A stretch of DNA of 33,468 nucleotides, taken from positions 1 to 33,468 of the forward strand of contig JADGRC010000418.1 in NCBI GenBank assembly GCA_017881245.1. The letters are read 5' to 3'. Shown here in pieces: positions 7,521 to 14,770 of this stretch. Under the pieces are notes generated by a model. That model saw only the letters and a program-made list of their open reading frames with translations. It was not told the origin of the DNA and did no database searches. Position 1 is the stretch's first letter, and the number at the start of each line of letters is the position of its first letter. The translations under genes and the position numbers were made by a program. Origin of the DNA: Pseudomonadota bacterium (GTDB taxonomy: Bacteria > Myxococcota_A > Polyangia > Fen-1088).

Positions 7521-8399
7521 CTATGATGGGTCCCGGGCCTTGAGCGCTCTGACCAGCGCCAACAAGTTCTTGTTCCCAACGGTGGCGTCCAGGCCCGCCG
7601 GGAGTCGCCGCAGACGCCAAGTGACGGTCCACGTGGCTCGCTCGCCTGGTTCGAGGGCGCGGAAGGCGCCTTGCTGCTCGACCTCGACATACGTATGGGC
7701 GAGATCCGCGTAAAGTTCGATCTCCGCCTCGCCCGGTGCTTGCTGGCCGGGATCGATCTTGGGGAAGGTCTTGATCAGAAGCATGCGGCGGGCGATGTCG
7801 ATATGCGCGACCCAGCCTTCGGACCCATTGGCGAACAGCTTCGAAGGCTCAACGGCCGAGCCTGGATCATTGTCAAACCAGATAGCCCCTGCTGCTTCAT
7901 GTGCGGCCAAGGTCGAGGAAGGCTGGATGCCACCCACGGCTGGGAAGAAGGTGATCCCACCGACCGGAAATCGGGATATTTCCCAAGGCGCGACCGAGCG
8001 CGCCTTGTCCGATCGGTTCTCCATGGCGTATTCGATCTCGACCGCTTCCTGGTCGGAGTACACGCGAAACCGTTTCGAGACAGCGATGCCCAAGGATCCC
8101 ACGGCGCTTCCAAACCACAGATCCGCGCCTTCCCCAGTCACCGTGTACAGGCCCGAATCAATCTCGACAACGGGCGGCCAACCCCAATCCGATTGCGGGC
8201 TGGTCCAGAAGGTCGAGCCAAAGTTCAAAGCATTCACCTTCGGCCCGGTCAGGATGTTTTCGGTGCCAAAAGAAAATCCCGTGACCCGCGCTCCGTGCGT
8301 GGCGTCTACCTCGAAGGTCACGTTGCCAAAAGTCCACCGATAGATCCCTCCATCGATCTGGGGAACGACGAGCTTCGACTTCGATGTCACCAGCGCCAA
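7521..8399 (-). CDS. DUF4380-like galactose-mutarotase-fold protein
   Basis: The protein is 292 residues if TTG 8399 is used; an in-frame stop lies directly upstream, and GTG 8390 is a close alternative. The segment LNFGSTFWTSPQSDWGWPP (about 59-77) matches the signature I associate with DUF4380, a family with the beta-supersandwich fold of aldose epimerases and carbohydrate-binding enzymes. Other strands follow the same pattern (VEIEYAMENRSDKARSVAPWEI; YVEVEQQGAFRALEPGERATW). There is no signal peptide, so it is probably cytoplasmic. The substrate is unknown and the family name is from memory of the motif. It faces the regulator gene at 5849 and has two strong palindromes just upstream of its start. 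Confidence 0.68.
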   Translation of the reverse strand: MALVTSKSKLVVPQIDGGIYRWTFGNVTFEVDATHGARVTGFSFGTENILTGPKVNALNFGSTFWTSPQSDWGWPPVVEIDSGLYTVTGEGADLWFGSAVGSLGIAVSKRFRVYSDQEAVEIEYAMENRSDKARSVAPWEISRFPVGGITFFPAVGGIQPSSTLAAHEAAGAIWFDNDPGSAVEPSKLFANGSEGWVAHIDIARRMLLIKTFPKIDPGQQAPGEAEIELYADLAHTYVEVEQQGAFRALEPGERATWTVTWRLRRLPAGLDATVGNKNLLALVRALKARDPS

Positions 8400-8423
8400 T
8401 TACCACGATTTCCGGTCATCGCG

Positions 8424-8463
8424 CGAGTTCCAACTCGTCGACATCTTGCGACGGCTCGCAAGA
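8424..8463 (-). promoter_or_regulatory. Operator-like palindromes upstream of DUF4380 gene
   Basis: CGAGTT-CC-AACTCG (8424-8437) has 6-bp arms. TCTTGCGA-CGGC-TCGCAAGA (8444-8463) has perfect 8-bp arms. They lie 25 and 45 bp upstream of the start of the - strand gene at 8399. A third weaker pair, GGCAT/ATGCC, lies at 8474-8489. Such clustered dyads in a 135-bp promoter gap suggest repressor or activator binding; the second could also form a hairpin in the leader RNA. Confidence 0.42.
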
Positions 8464-8534
8464 GTGGCGACCAGGCATTCCCAGATGCCATGCCGCATCA
8501 GCTGAGACGAGCGCGAGTTAGTTGGCTAGGTTAG

Positions 8535-9647
8535 TTAGGCGAGGCCGTGCCGCTTGACCTTTTCACAGAAGCTCGACTTTGGAAGACCGAGGGCCCGGGC
8601 AGCTCGTCGCCGACTGCGCCCATTTTGGCCAAGGGCCCAATCGAACACGGCGCGCTCGATCTGGTCGAACGTGCGCCCACCGAGCGCCAGCAGATTGTCC
8701 GACCGTCGATCATCCGACGGCCGATCATCCGACACGTGCGACGTCTCCGCTGGCAATGCCGCGCTTGAAGACACCTCCGGGCGACCGGCGCCTGGATCAT
8801 CGGCATCCGCCAAATGCCCCGGTTCGGCTCCGCAGGGCCACGCGGTGCGCTCCGATCCCGCGGACACGGGATAGATTCTCCGGGACAACTCCAACGCGTC
8901 GGCGGTTATTTGGCCCGGACACAGCACGGCCGCGCGTCTCAAGACATTGCGCAGCTCGCGAACGTTGCCCGGCCAATCGTGCTCTCGAAGCTCCCTTGCC
9001 GCTTCGCGGTCAAGGCCCCGTGGACCGAGCTCCGAACGTAGCTCGGAGAGGAAGTGCTCGACCAACAGGGGGATGTCGTGCCGGCGGTGGCGCAAGGGTG
9101 GCAAACTCAATTCGAACCCGGCCAGCCGGTGAAAGAGGTCGTTTCGGAACGTCCCGCGCCCCACCTCGAGCCACAAGTCGCGCAAGGTCATCGCCGCGAT
9201 TCGCACACGAACGGACACCTCTCCGGAGCCTCCAACCCGGCGCAGACGACCGGTTTCGAGCACCCGAAGCAACTTCGGTTGCAGTTCGAGAGGCAGCTCC
9301 GCGATCTCATCCAGAACCAGCGTGCCTCCGTCGGCCTCCTCGAACCACCCGGCCTTCTGTCGGCCGGCGCCGGTGAATGCGCCGCGTTCGTGCCCGAACA
9401 GCTCGCTTTCCGCCAGTTCGCGCGGCAGGGTTCCACAATTGACGGTCACGAAGGGTCCAGCGGGGGCCGGTCCGAGGCGGTGAAGCAGTTCGGCCAACAG
9501 CTCCTTTCCCGTGCCGCTCTCCCCGGTGATCAGCACGGGAATGCGGGTCGGTGCCACGCGTATGGCTCGCGCGACAACCTTTTGCAGCGTCGGATCCTTG
9601 CCCACAATTGATTTGGTCGCGCAGGCGACGGCGGGTGTGTCGATCAT
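8535..9647 (-). CDS. Sigma-54 activator lacking a sensory domain
   Basis: The protein is 370 residues from ATG 9647. The AAA+ domain begins almost at once: Walker A GESGTGKE (42-49), GAFTGA (89-94), Walker B GGTLVLDEIAEL (D113, E114), RNDLFHRLAGFELSLPPLRHR and WPGNVRELRN. A linker with a short repeat (DDRPSDDRRSDN, from two copies of CGATCATCCGAC at 8707-8718 and 8722-8733) leads to a C-terminal Fis-like helix-turn-helix (AARALGLPKSSFCEKVKRHG). No receiver, GAF, PAS or FHA domain precedes the ATPase. Such single-domain activators are controlled by partner proteins or by expression level, as PspF is by PspA. It is followed by the DUF4380-like gene on the same strand after 135 bp and is a possible regulator of it. 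Confidence 0.9.
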   Translation of the reverse strand: MIDTPAVACATKSIVGKDPTLQKVVARAIRVAPTRIPVLITGESGTGKELLAELLHRLGPAPAGPFVTVNCGTLPRELAESELFGHERGAFTGAGRQKAGWFEEADGGTLVLDEIAELPLELQPKLLRVLETGRLRRVGGSGEVSVRVRIAAMTLRDLWLEVGRGTFRNDLFHRLAGFELSLPPLRHRRHDIPLLVEHFLSELRSELGPRGLDREAARELREHDWPGNVRELRNVLRRAAVLCPGQITADALELSRRIYPVSAGSERTAWPCGAEPGHLADADDPGAGRPEVSSSAALPAETSHVSDDRPSDDRRSDNLLALGGRTFDQIERAVFDWALGQNGRSRRRAARALGLPKSSFCEKVKRHGLA

Positions 9648-9750
9648 GGTTCCCGGTTGTCGGCGGCGTGGCCGGCGCGGTTTCGCTGATTCGCGCGATC
9701 AGACAGCGAAGGCGATCAACTGGTGGCGGACAGAACCGCGATAGCCAGAG

Positions 9751-10413
9751 TCAACAACAGTGTTCGATCCAAGCGGCGCCGCTCTCGCCTATTTCTTTTT
9801 TCCAGATAGGCGCCCGTTGTTTCAGCCGATCGATGGCGGCGCGACAAGCGTCGAACGCCTCGGCCCGATGGGGGGCTGCCGCGGCGACCATGACGGCCGC
9901 CTCGCCGACCGCCAGGGAGCCCACGCGATGATGAATGGAAACCCGCGCGTCCACGAATTCGTGCTCAACCTCGTCGGCGATTTCCTTCAGCACCTTCTCG
10001 GCCATGCTCCGATAGGCCTCGTACTCCAATCGAATTACATCTGGAATGCGTCCCTTGCGGCGTACGAGCCCCGTGAACGTCACCAGGCCCCCACGATCGA
10101 TTCCGACCACGGCCTCGATCACCCGGCCGACTTCTAGGGGCGATTCCAGGACCGCAATTCTGACCGCGGCACCGCCCGAGACTGGTGGGATCAGAGCCAC
10201 GTCGTCACCTTCGCAGAGCGCTGTGGTAGCCACAACCACAACTTGATTGACCGCGACCTGTACGCGGGGCAGGAGCGCTGCGATCTGGGGGTGCTGCTTG
10301 GCGAGCGTGGCCAAAGCCGTCGCCACGTCAACGCCGGTCGGTAGATCCAAGACCTCCGACCCGCTGCCCCGGCGTTCGCGCAGCTGCGCGAAGTACAAAA
10401 CCGTAACTCGCAT
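9751..10413 (-). CDS. moaE: Fused MoaD-MoaE molybdopterin synthase
   Basis: From ATG 10413 the protein is 220 residues. Residues 1-81 are a MoaD-like ubiquitin-fold sulphur carrier (MRVTVLYFAQLRER at the start; DDVALIPPVSGG at the end, Gly80-Gly81). Residues 84-220 are MoaE, with GLVTFTGLVRRKG, LEYEAYRSMAEK, VSIHHRVGSLAVGE and the catalytic lysine region LKQRAPIWKKE. The pair inserts two sulphur atoms into precursor Z (cPMP) to make molybdopterin in the cytoplasm. MoaD needs a free C-terminal Gly-Gly to become a thiocarboxylate, so the internal Gly-Gly implies cleavage after Gly81, as known for mycobacterial MoaX. An upstream extension to 10755 has no similarity and is not used. It is transcribed divergently from the SprT-like gene. 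Confidence 0.9.
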   Translation of the reverse strand: MRVTVLYFAQLRERRGSGSEVLDLPTGVDVATALATLAKQHPQIAALLPRVQVAVNQVVVVATTALCEGDDVALIPPVSGGAAVRIAVLESPLEVGRVIEAVVGIDRGGLVTFTGLVRRKGRIPDVIRLEYEAYRSMAEKVLKEIADEVEHEFVDARVSIHHRVGSLAVGEAAVMVAAAAPHRAEAFDACRAAIDRLKQRAPIWKKEIGESGAAWIEHCC

Positions 10414-10516
10414 AGACGATGTTTGCCGCGCTGTCCAAAAGTTATCAACAGGAATTTCCGAATTAGTGCGGGGACCTACAATGTTCGGTTTTTTGCGGCC
10501 CGCGACGGGGACTGCT

Positions 10517-10551
10517 AGCATTTTTATGCTCGACCGAGGGAGAGCATGCTC
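10517..10551 (+). promoter_or_regulatory. Clustered GAGCAT inverted repeats upstream of SprT-like gene
   Basis: AGCAT-TTTT-ATGCT (10517-10530) is followed by the perfect palindrome GAGCATGCTC (10542-10551). ATGCTC at 10526-10531 also pairs with GAGCAT at 10542-10547. All sit within 50 bp upstream of the start at 10566, in the divergent gap shared with moaDE. They could be an operator for either gene. Confidence 0.35.
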
Positions 10552-10565
10552 AAAGAGAGGCCACC

Positions 10566-11489
10566 TTGACCCGAATTCTCCCCGCGGACCAAACCGGCTC
10601 CGCGACTGTCGCGACGCGTACGCCTGGTCAGCTCTCCCTATTCTCCCCCCCGTTTCGCCTCGCTTGCCGGGACCGCGAGCAAAGCGGCGCCGCTCGCGGC
10701 CGAGCCGTGGTGACCTTCCCCGAACCAGCCACGCCGGCGGCTTCGCGGCGGGCACTTCGGGCCGAAGCCGCTCCCCGCCAGGCCCGCCTGCGCGCGATCG
10801 TGGATCCGGGGGCGCACGAACGCGCGCTCGCGGCCGCCCTGCGCGTCTACCTTCCGCCCGGCAAGGCGCTGGAGCTTCGTCTCACCAACAACCACTACAG
10901 CATGATTTCCGTTCGGCGGAAGCCGGACGGTTATCGTTTGCGCCTTCACCGCATGTTTATCGGGGCCGAGCCGCGCATCGTGCGAGCGCTCGGCCGGTAC
11001 GTGGTACACAACGACCGGCGGGCGTCGCGGGTGCTCGGCGACTACATCGACGGCCACCAACACATCATCAAGAAGCAGCCCCGTAAAGCCCGCCAGGTGA
11101 ATCTTCGCACCACTGGTATTCATCATGATTTGCGGGCGATTTTTGACCGGTTGAACGAGGAGCGGTTTGACCGCGCGCTCGACGCCCGAATTACTTGGGG
11201 ACCCGTTGTGGCTCATGGGGCGCGCCGGTCGATCAAGATGGGCAGTTTCGCCGTCGAAGACAAGATCATTCGGATTCACCCTGTCCTCGACAAGCCTGAC
11301 GTGCCTGAGTTCTTCGTCGCTTGGATCGTGTTCCACGAAATGCTGCACGGGAAACACGACATCGTTCGCAAAGGCCGCCGGCGCATCTTTCACGGTCCCG
11401 CTTTCGTCGACGAGGAACGGACCTATCCCGACCATCAACGCGCGACGGAATGGGAGCGCGCGAATCTGGATCGGCTACTCGGAGGCTGA
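10566..11489 (+). CDS. SprT-like zinc metallopeptidase-fold protein
   Basis: The protein is 307 residues from TTG 10566, preceded by AGAGAGG at 10554-10560. The last 130 residues form a SprT-like domain: LRAIFDRLNEERFDRALDAR is split around the typical 'FN..YF' helix, GSFAVEDKIIRIHPVLD is the beta hairpin before the active site, and HEMLH (257-261) supplies the two His and the Glu. HGPAF (His276) supplies the third metal ligand. This is the zincin active site of the SprT/Spartan/Wss1 group. The first 90 residues are Arg/Ala/Pro-rich and unrecognised, so the true start may be later. Residues 90-170 (RLTNNHYSMISVRRKP without continuation) look basic and may bind nucleic acid. Its substrate is not evident. 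Confidence 0.75.
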   Translation: MTRILPADQTGSATVATRTPGQLSLFSPPFRLACRDREQSGAARGRAVVTFPEPATPAASRRALRAEAAPRQARLRAIVDPGAHERALAAALRVYLPPGKALELRLTNNHYSMISVRRKPDGYRLRLHRMFIGAEPRIVRALGRYVVHNDRRASRVLGDYIDGHQHIIKKQPRKARQVNLRTTGIHHDLRAIFDRLNEERFDRALDARITWGPVVAHGARRSIKMGSFAVEDKIIRIHPVLDKPDVPEFFVAWIVFHEMLHGKHDIVRKGRRRIFHGPAFVDEERTYPDHQRATEWERANLDRLLGG

Positions 11490-11561
11490 CTGCCAGGCCA
11501 CGTCAGAGGATAAGACGCGATCACGTCGCGCTAGCGTCCACGTCGTGGGCTCTGGCCGCGG

Positions 11562-11954
11562 TCAGGGGCCGAAATCCATCACGATTTTCCAGGTCTGGGC
11601 GTGCATGATCGGCGTAGTCTTTGAAACCGTGGCGAGCGGCTCGCCTAGTGCCCCACGCGCGGTCGCCGTGAGCGTCAGAACGCCCTCTTCCGAGTCCAGC
11701 TTGAACGCAATCGAGGCCGGAAGCTTGATGGGGTCCGCGGGAATGCCGTTCTCGCCAGGGACGATGCCGCCGATGGTGTGCGCAACCCCGCCGTCCGGGG
11801 TCACGAGAGAAAAATCGACGTCGATACGGTGAATTTCCCCGGGCGCGAAGCCGCCCTTGAAGTCAACCTCCAGGTACGTGCCCTTGGCACATCCGATTGA
11901 CACGGATGCAGCAACCACCAGCGCCATCAGCATTTGACCGGGCTTCAGTCTCAT
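11562..11954 (-). CDS. Small predicted lipoprotein
   Basis: The protein is 130 residues from ATG 11954. A short basic N-terminus and hydrophobic segment lead to the lipobox SIGC, Cys22. The mature part is a beta-rich domain (VDFKGGFAPGEIHRIDVDF; ITFKLD-like strand IAFKLDSEEGVLTLTATARG; TWKIVMDF at the end) with alternating hydrophobic residues, like a small fibronectin or C2-type sandwich. No known family is recognised. It is third on the - strand after the ZIP transporter and the TPR protein, with a 127-bp gap to the TPR gene that could hold its own promoter. An upstream extension to 12146 has no coding character. Confidence 0.72.
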   Translation of the reverse strand: MRLKPGQMLMALVVAASVSIGCAKGTYLEVDFKGGFAPGEIHRIDVDFSLVTPDGGVAHTIGGIVPGENGIPADPIKLPASIAFKLDSEEGVLTLTATARGALGEPLATVSKTTPIMHAQTWKIVMDFGP

Positions 11955-12081
11955 CTTTGCTTCATCCCCGGGGATCCTTGGTTGCCGCTGAAAACTGGAC
12001 CTCCCCGTGCTTGGATTGGCTATTTCCTCGCCTGGGATGAAAACTTGCCTCATTCGCCAAGATTTCGATGGGGTAAGGCAT

Positions 12082-12870
12082 CTAGAACGATGGCGTGTAG
12101 GTACCCCAGGTCGTACTGGGCGCCTTCTTGGCGTTGGCGGCGGCAATTCCGCCGATGATAAGCACGGCGCCGGCGGCGCCGGCCCAGAACCACCACTTCT
12201 TGTAGATGGGGCGGTCCGACTCCGGTTCCGCGGGCACGGGTGCTGTCAGGTTGACCTCGGGTGTTGGCGCCGGCTGCGCGGCTGAGGCGCCGCTGACCGG
12301 CACGATGACCGGCTCGCGCGGGGGATCAGCAACCGGGCTCGGCACACGAATCGCCGTCGGCGCCGTGGGCGGTGTCACCGTCGCGGGTGCCGGCGGCGTT
12401 GGTGCGGCAGGCGCCACAGTGCTCACGGGAGGTGGGTTTACGGAAGCCGGCGCCGTGGGCTCGCGTTTCTGCTCGTCTCCCTGTTGTTGAAGCTGCTTTT
12501 CCAGTTTTCTGACTTGGGCCTCGACCTCCTTGCGGTTGGTCGCCCCGGGCATGTTGCGCAGGAATGACTTGTAGAAGAAGAGGGCCTGACTCGCGTCACC
12601 GGCGAGCCGGTAGGACTGTGCGATGTTGTAAAGCAACAGCGGATCCGGTTTCGCGTTGTACGTGGTTTTGAACTCAGAAATCGCCCGCGCGAATTCCCCC
12701 AGGTTGAAGGCTTTCGTGCCCTCTTCGTAGTGCCTCTTGGCCTCGGTGGCGGCCCCCGCGCTTTCATCGGGGGTGACCGCAAGGGCTCGCGGCGCGGACA
12801 ACACGGAACTAATCACAATCGTCGCCGTCAGCAGCAACGCCATCGCACGAAACGAAACGAGTCCTACCAC
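12082..12870 (-). CDS. Secreted TPR protein with C-terminal membrane helix
   Basis: The protein is 262 residues from GTG 12870; ATG 12843 is an alternative, and neither has a clear Shine-Dalgarno. A signal peptide ends near SAPRALA. About residues 42-130 hold tetratricopeptide-like helices (AKRHYEEGTKAFNLGEFARAISEF; LLLYNIAQSYRLAGDASQALFFYKSFLR, given in parts), then a coiled stretch EVEAQVRKLEKQLQQQ. A long Pro/Thr/Ala/Val-rich linker (about 140-220) is followed by a membrane segment after the basic-aromatic KKWWFWAGA and a short tail. This architecture, TPR plus Pro-rich linker plus late membrane helix, is common in Myxococcota and may serve as a scaffold across the periplasm. It starts 42 bp after the ZIP gene ends. 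Confidence 0.78.
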   Translation of the reverse strand: MVGLVSFRAMALLLTATIVISSVLSAPRALAVTPDESAGAATEAKRHYEEGTKAFNLGEFARAISEFKTTYNAKPDPLLLYNIAQSYRLAGDASQALFFYKSFLRNMPGATNRKEVEAQVRKLEKQLQQQGDEQKREPTAPASVNPPPVSTVAPAAPTPPAPATVTPPTAPTAIRVPSPVADPPREPVIVPVSGASAAQPAPTPEVNLTAPVPAEPESDRPIYKKWWFWAGAAGAVLIIGGIAAANAKKAPSTTWGTYTPSF

Positions 12871-12911
12871 CGTAGTCGATTATGCTAACCCGCTGCAAAG
12901 GCAGGGGCAAA

Positions 12912-13724
12912 TCAGGGCAACAGCGCGCCGAGCACCATCGTGAACAAGAAACCCGCGACGACTCCCGACGATGCCGTCCCTTCGAATCCGTGACTGTGCG
13001 ATTCGGGAATGATCTCGTTCGATGTGATGAAGATCAGCGTGCCGGCGGCCATCGCCAGGATGAACGGCATGGTGGGCGCGGTTCCTCCCGCCAAAAGGCC
13101 ACCCACAAGCGCGGCCAACGGCGTTGCAAGACCCGTGAGCGTGATAATGACCGCACTGCGTCCGGGGGCGATCCCACCTTTTCGCAAGGGCGCCGCCATG
13201 ACGATGCCTTCGCACGCGTTCTGAAGGCCGACCGCAATGGCCAACAGCAGACCGAGGTGCGCGTGCTCCCCCGCGGCAAACCCCGCTCCAATCGCAAGAC
13301 CCTCGGGAAAGCGATGAATGGTCAACGCACCAATGATGGCGTAGCCACGCCTGGGATCGTCGGTGAGATCGACCAGACGATCGTGGTGGTCGTGACCGGG
13401 CTCGTGTCCGAGGTGTTGGTGATGCCCGCTTGCATGTCGGTGTGGAATCAATCGATCCATCGTAGCTGCGAGGGCGACCCCCACCCCGAACCCCGCCACC
13501 ACCAGCGCCAGCCGCCCGGCATCGAGGCCCGTCTCCGGCGCGCGTACGCCGGCCAGCGCTTCGCGAAGCAGGCCGAGAGTCGCGGCCGCCAACATCAGCC
13601 CGGCCCCGAGGCCCAAGATACCGTCGTATACGCGGCGCGGGAGCTCGCGGATGAACAGGAAAGGAAGCGCGCCCAGCCCAGTCGCAAGACCGGTCAGCGT
13701 AGCTGCGATCAAAGCGGCGCCCAT
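12912..13724 (-). CDS. ZIP-family metal transporter, GufA-like
   Basis: The protein is 270 residues from ATG 13724, with seven or eight membrane helices. ALTIHRFPEGLAIG in helix 4 gives the metal-binding H..PEG motif. Helix 5 has GLQNACEGIV, matching the 'LQN..EG' of GufA/ZIP11-type members rather than the HN.PEG of ZupT. The loop between helices 3 and 4 is His-rich (about residues 94-116, with ten or so His), typical of zinc or other divalent-metal binding. NEIIPESHSHG and helix 8 close the protein. It would import Zn2+ or a related cation into the cytoplasm. It is first of three - strand genes and divergent from folK across 67 bp. The Pro-to-Ala-Cys change in NACEG is a departure from the usual N(F/I)PEG. 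Confidence 0.88.
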   Translation of the reverse strand: MGAALIAATLTGLATGLGALPFLFIRELPRRVYDGILGLGAGLMLAAATLGLLREALAGVRAPETGLDAGRLALVVAGFGVGVALAATMDRLIPHRHASGHHQHLGHEPGHDHHDRLVDLTDDPRRGYAIIGALTIHRFPEGLAIGAGFAAGEHAHLGLLLAIAVGLQNACEGIVMAAPLRKGGIAPGRSAVIITLTGLATPLAALVGGLLAGGTAPTMPFILAMAAGTLIFITSNEIIPESHSHGFEGTASSGVVAGFLFTMVLGALLP

Positions 13725-13791
13725 GGGCCGACGGTTTTACACTAGCTGCCGTACCCAATCGAAATCTGAACAGACGAGGCAAATTTTCCGA

Positions 13792-14298
13792 GTGGCGACA
13801 GTGGTAGCTTTTCCAAGAACCCGCACGGTGTACCTCGGTCTCGGATCCAATCTGGGTGATCGCGCCGCGGCGATCGCAGCCGCCCTTCGCGCCCTGTCGG
13901 GACGTCGGATATTGCGCGATATGTGCGTGTCGCCAATCTACGAGACCGAGGCCGTGGCTGTCGATCCGCAGCCGGCGTATCTGAACGCGGTCGTTCGCGG
14001 TGAGACCAACATGCCGGCGGCGGCGGTGCTAGCCAACTGCCTGGAGATCGAAAACCTGTTGGGGCGGGTACGTCCCCGGGATCGGCCGAAGGCGCCCCGC
14101 ACCATCGATATCGATCTCCTGTTGTACGGCGCGGAGGTGATCGACACACGCGCGCTAAAGGTTCCACACCCCGCGCTGCTCGAACGCCCGTTCGTGTTGA
14201 TTCCCCTCGCGGACGTCGCGCTTCCGGGCCTCGTCCATCCGATCACGGGAGTCGCCCTGACCATAGCGGCTCCGTCACCGGCGGTTCACCGTCGGTGA
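13792..14298 (+). CDS. folK: 2-amino-4-hydroxy-6-hydroxymethyldihydropteridine pyrophosphokinase
   Basis: HPPK transfers pyrophosphate from ATP to 6-hydroxymethyl-dihydropterin in cytoplasmic folate synthesis. The family start VYLGLGSNLGDR is clear, followed by SPIYETEAVAV, QPAYLNAVV, LLGRVRPRDRPKAPRTIDIDLLLYG (in parts; the ATP/Mg-binding 'R...PR..DIDLL' signature) and VPHPALLERPFVLIPLADV. Starting from GTG 13792 gives 168 residues, the usual HPPK length; GTG 13801 and GTG 13828 are also possible and none has a good ribosome site. It is divergent from the ZIP gene and 52 bp ahead of the PilZ gene, apparently without other folate genes nearby. Confidence 0.92.
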   Translation: MATVVAFPRTRTVYLGLGSNLGDRAAAIAAALRALSGRRILRDMCVSPIYETEAVAVDPQPAYLNAVVRGETNMPAAAVLANCLEIENLLGRVRPRDRPKAPRTIDIDLLLYGAEVIDTRALKVPHPALLERPFVLIPLADVALPGLVHPITGVALTIAAPSPAVHRR

Positions 14299-14350
14299 CG
14301 CTCTTGTCGCCGTACCCTTGAAGGAGTAACTTTGTCATTGGAGGCGTCTT

Positions 14351-14713
14351 ATGTCTGGAGGCCAGTCAGGCAGCCGTGGTCCGGCGCGGGAGGAACGGCG
14401 TCAGGCCGAACGGATCTCTCTTGAGATGTGGGTCGAGGAGAAGACGGACAACGAGCGCTATTTCCGGAGGGCTGGAAACCTGTCGCGTGGCGGATTGCGA
14501 CTGGATCACACGATTCCCCTTCCCCAGGGCACCCATGTGAATCTGACTTTCACGTTACCCGGGGATTCGACGCCCGTGGAGGTTCTGGGCGAAATCGTTT
14601 CCGGATCCGGTCCCGACGATCTGCAGATGGGCGTCAAGTTCGTGAACGTTGGCGAAGCAGCGCGGACTCAGATCGACAAGTATCTATCGCGCGCGGGGTC
14701 AGCGTCCAAGTGA
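14351..14713 (+). CDS. PilZ-domain protein
   Basis: The protein is 120 residues, with GGAGG (14340-14344) correctly placed before the ATG. The c-di-GMP-binding motifs are both present: RxxxR as R17-QAE-R21 and (D/N)xSxxG as N43-LSRG-G48. Beta strands follow (HVNLTFTLPGDSTPVEVLGEIV) and a closing LQMGVKFVNV. A short N-terminal tail and a helical C-terminus (ARTQIDKYLSRA) complete a stand-alone PilZ domain of the type common in Myxococcota. It should bind cyclic di-GMP and signal to a partner. It stands just upstream of the TPR lipoprotein and tonB genes, with 51 bp between, so coupling of c-di-GMP to the second Ton locus is possible but unproven. Confidence 0.88.
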   Translation: MSGGQSGSRGPAREERRQAERISLEMWVEEKTDNERYFRRAGNLSRGGLRLDHTIPLPQGTHVNLTFTLPGDSTPVEVLGEIVSGSGPDDLQMGVKFVNVGEAARTQIDKYLSRAGSASK

Positions 14714-14750
14714 ACTAACGGAACCCTCTTGCGGCGCTCGATCGTGCCGA

Positions 14751-14770
14751 TAACATGATTCATCATGTTA
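14751..14770 (+). promoter_or_regulatory. Perfect inverted repeat over a start codon
   Basis: TAACATGA (14751-14758), TTCA, TCATGTTA (14763-14770) is a perfect 8-bp inverted repeat with a 4-base loop. The ATG of the next gene (14765-14767) lies in its right arm and no Shine-Dalgarno is visible. As RNA it would hide the start codon; as DNA it could bind a dimeric repressor. Confidence 0.5.

Noticed and set aside
10442..10450. TTATCAACA, a near DnaA box
   Set aside because: It is a single copy with no AT-rich unwinding region and no dnaA/dnaN neighbours, so there is no support for an origin.
10414..10755. N-terminal extension of the MoaD-MoaE protein
   Set aside because: The extension is Arg/Pro-rich, overlaps the divergent SprT-like gene and precedes a canonical MoaD start at 10413.
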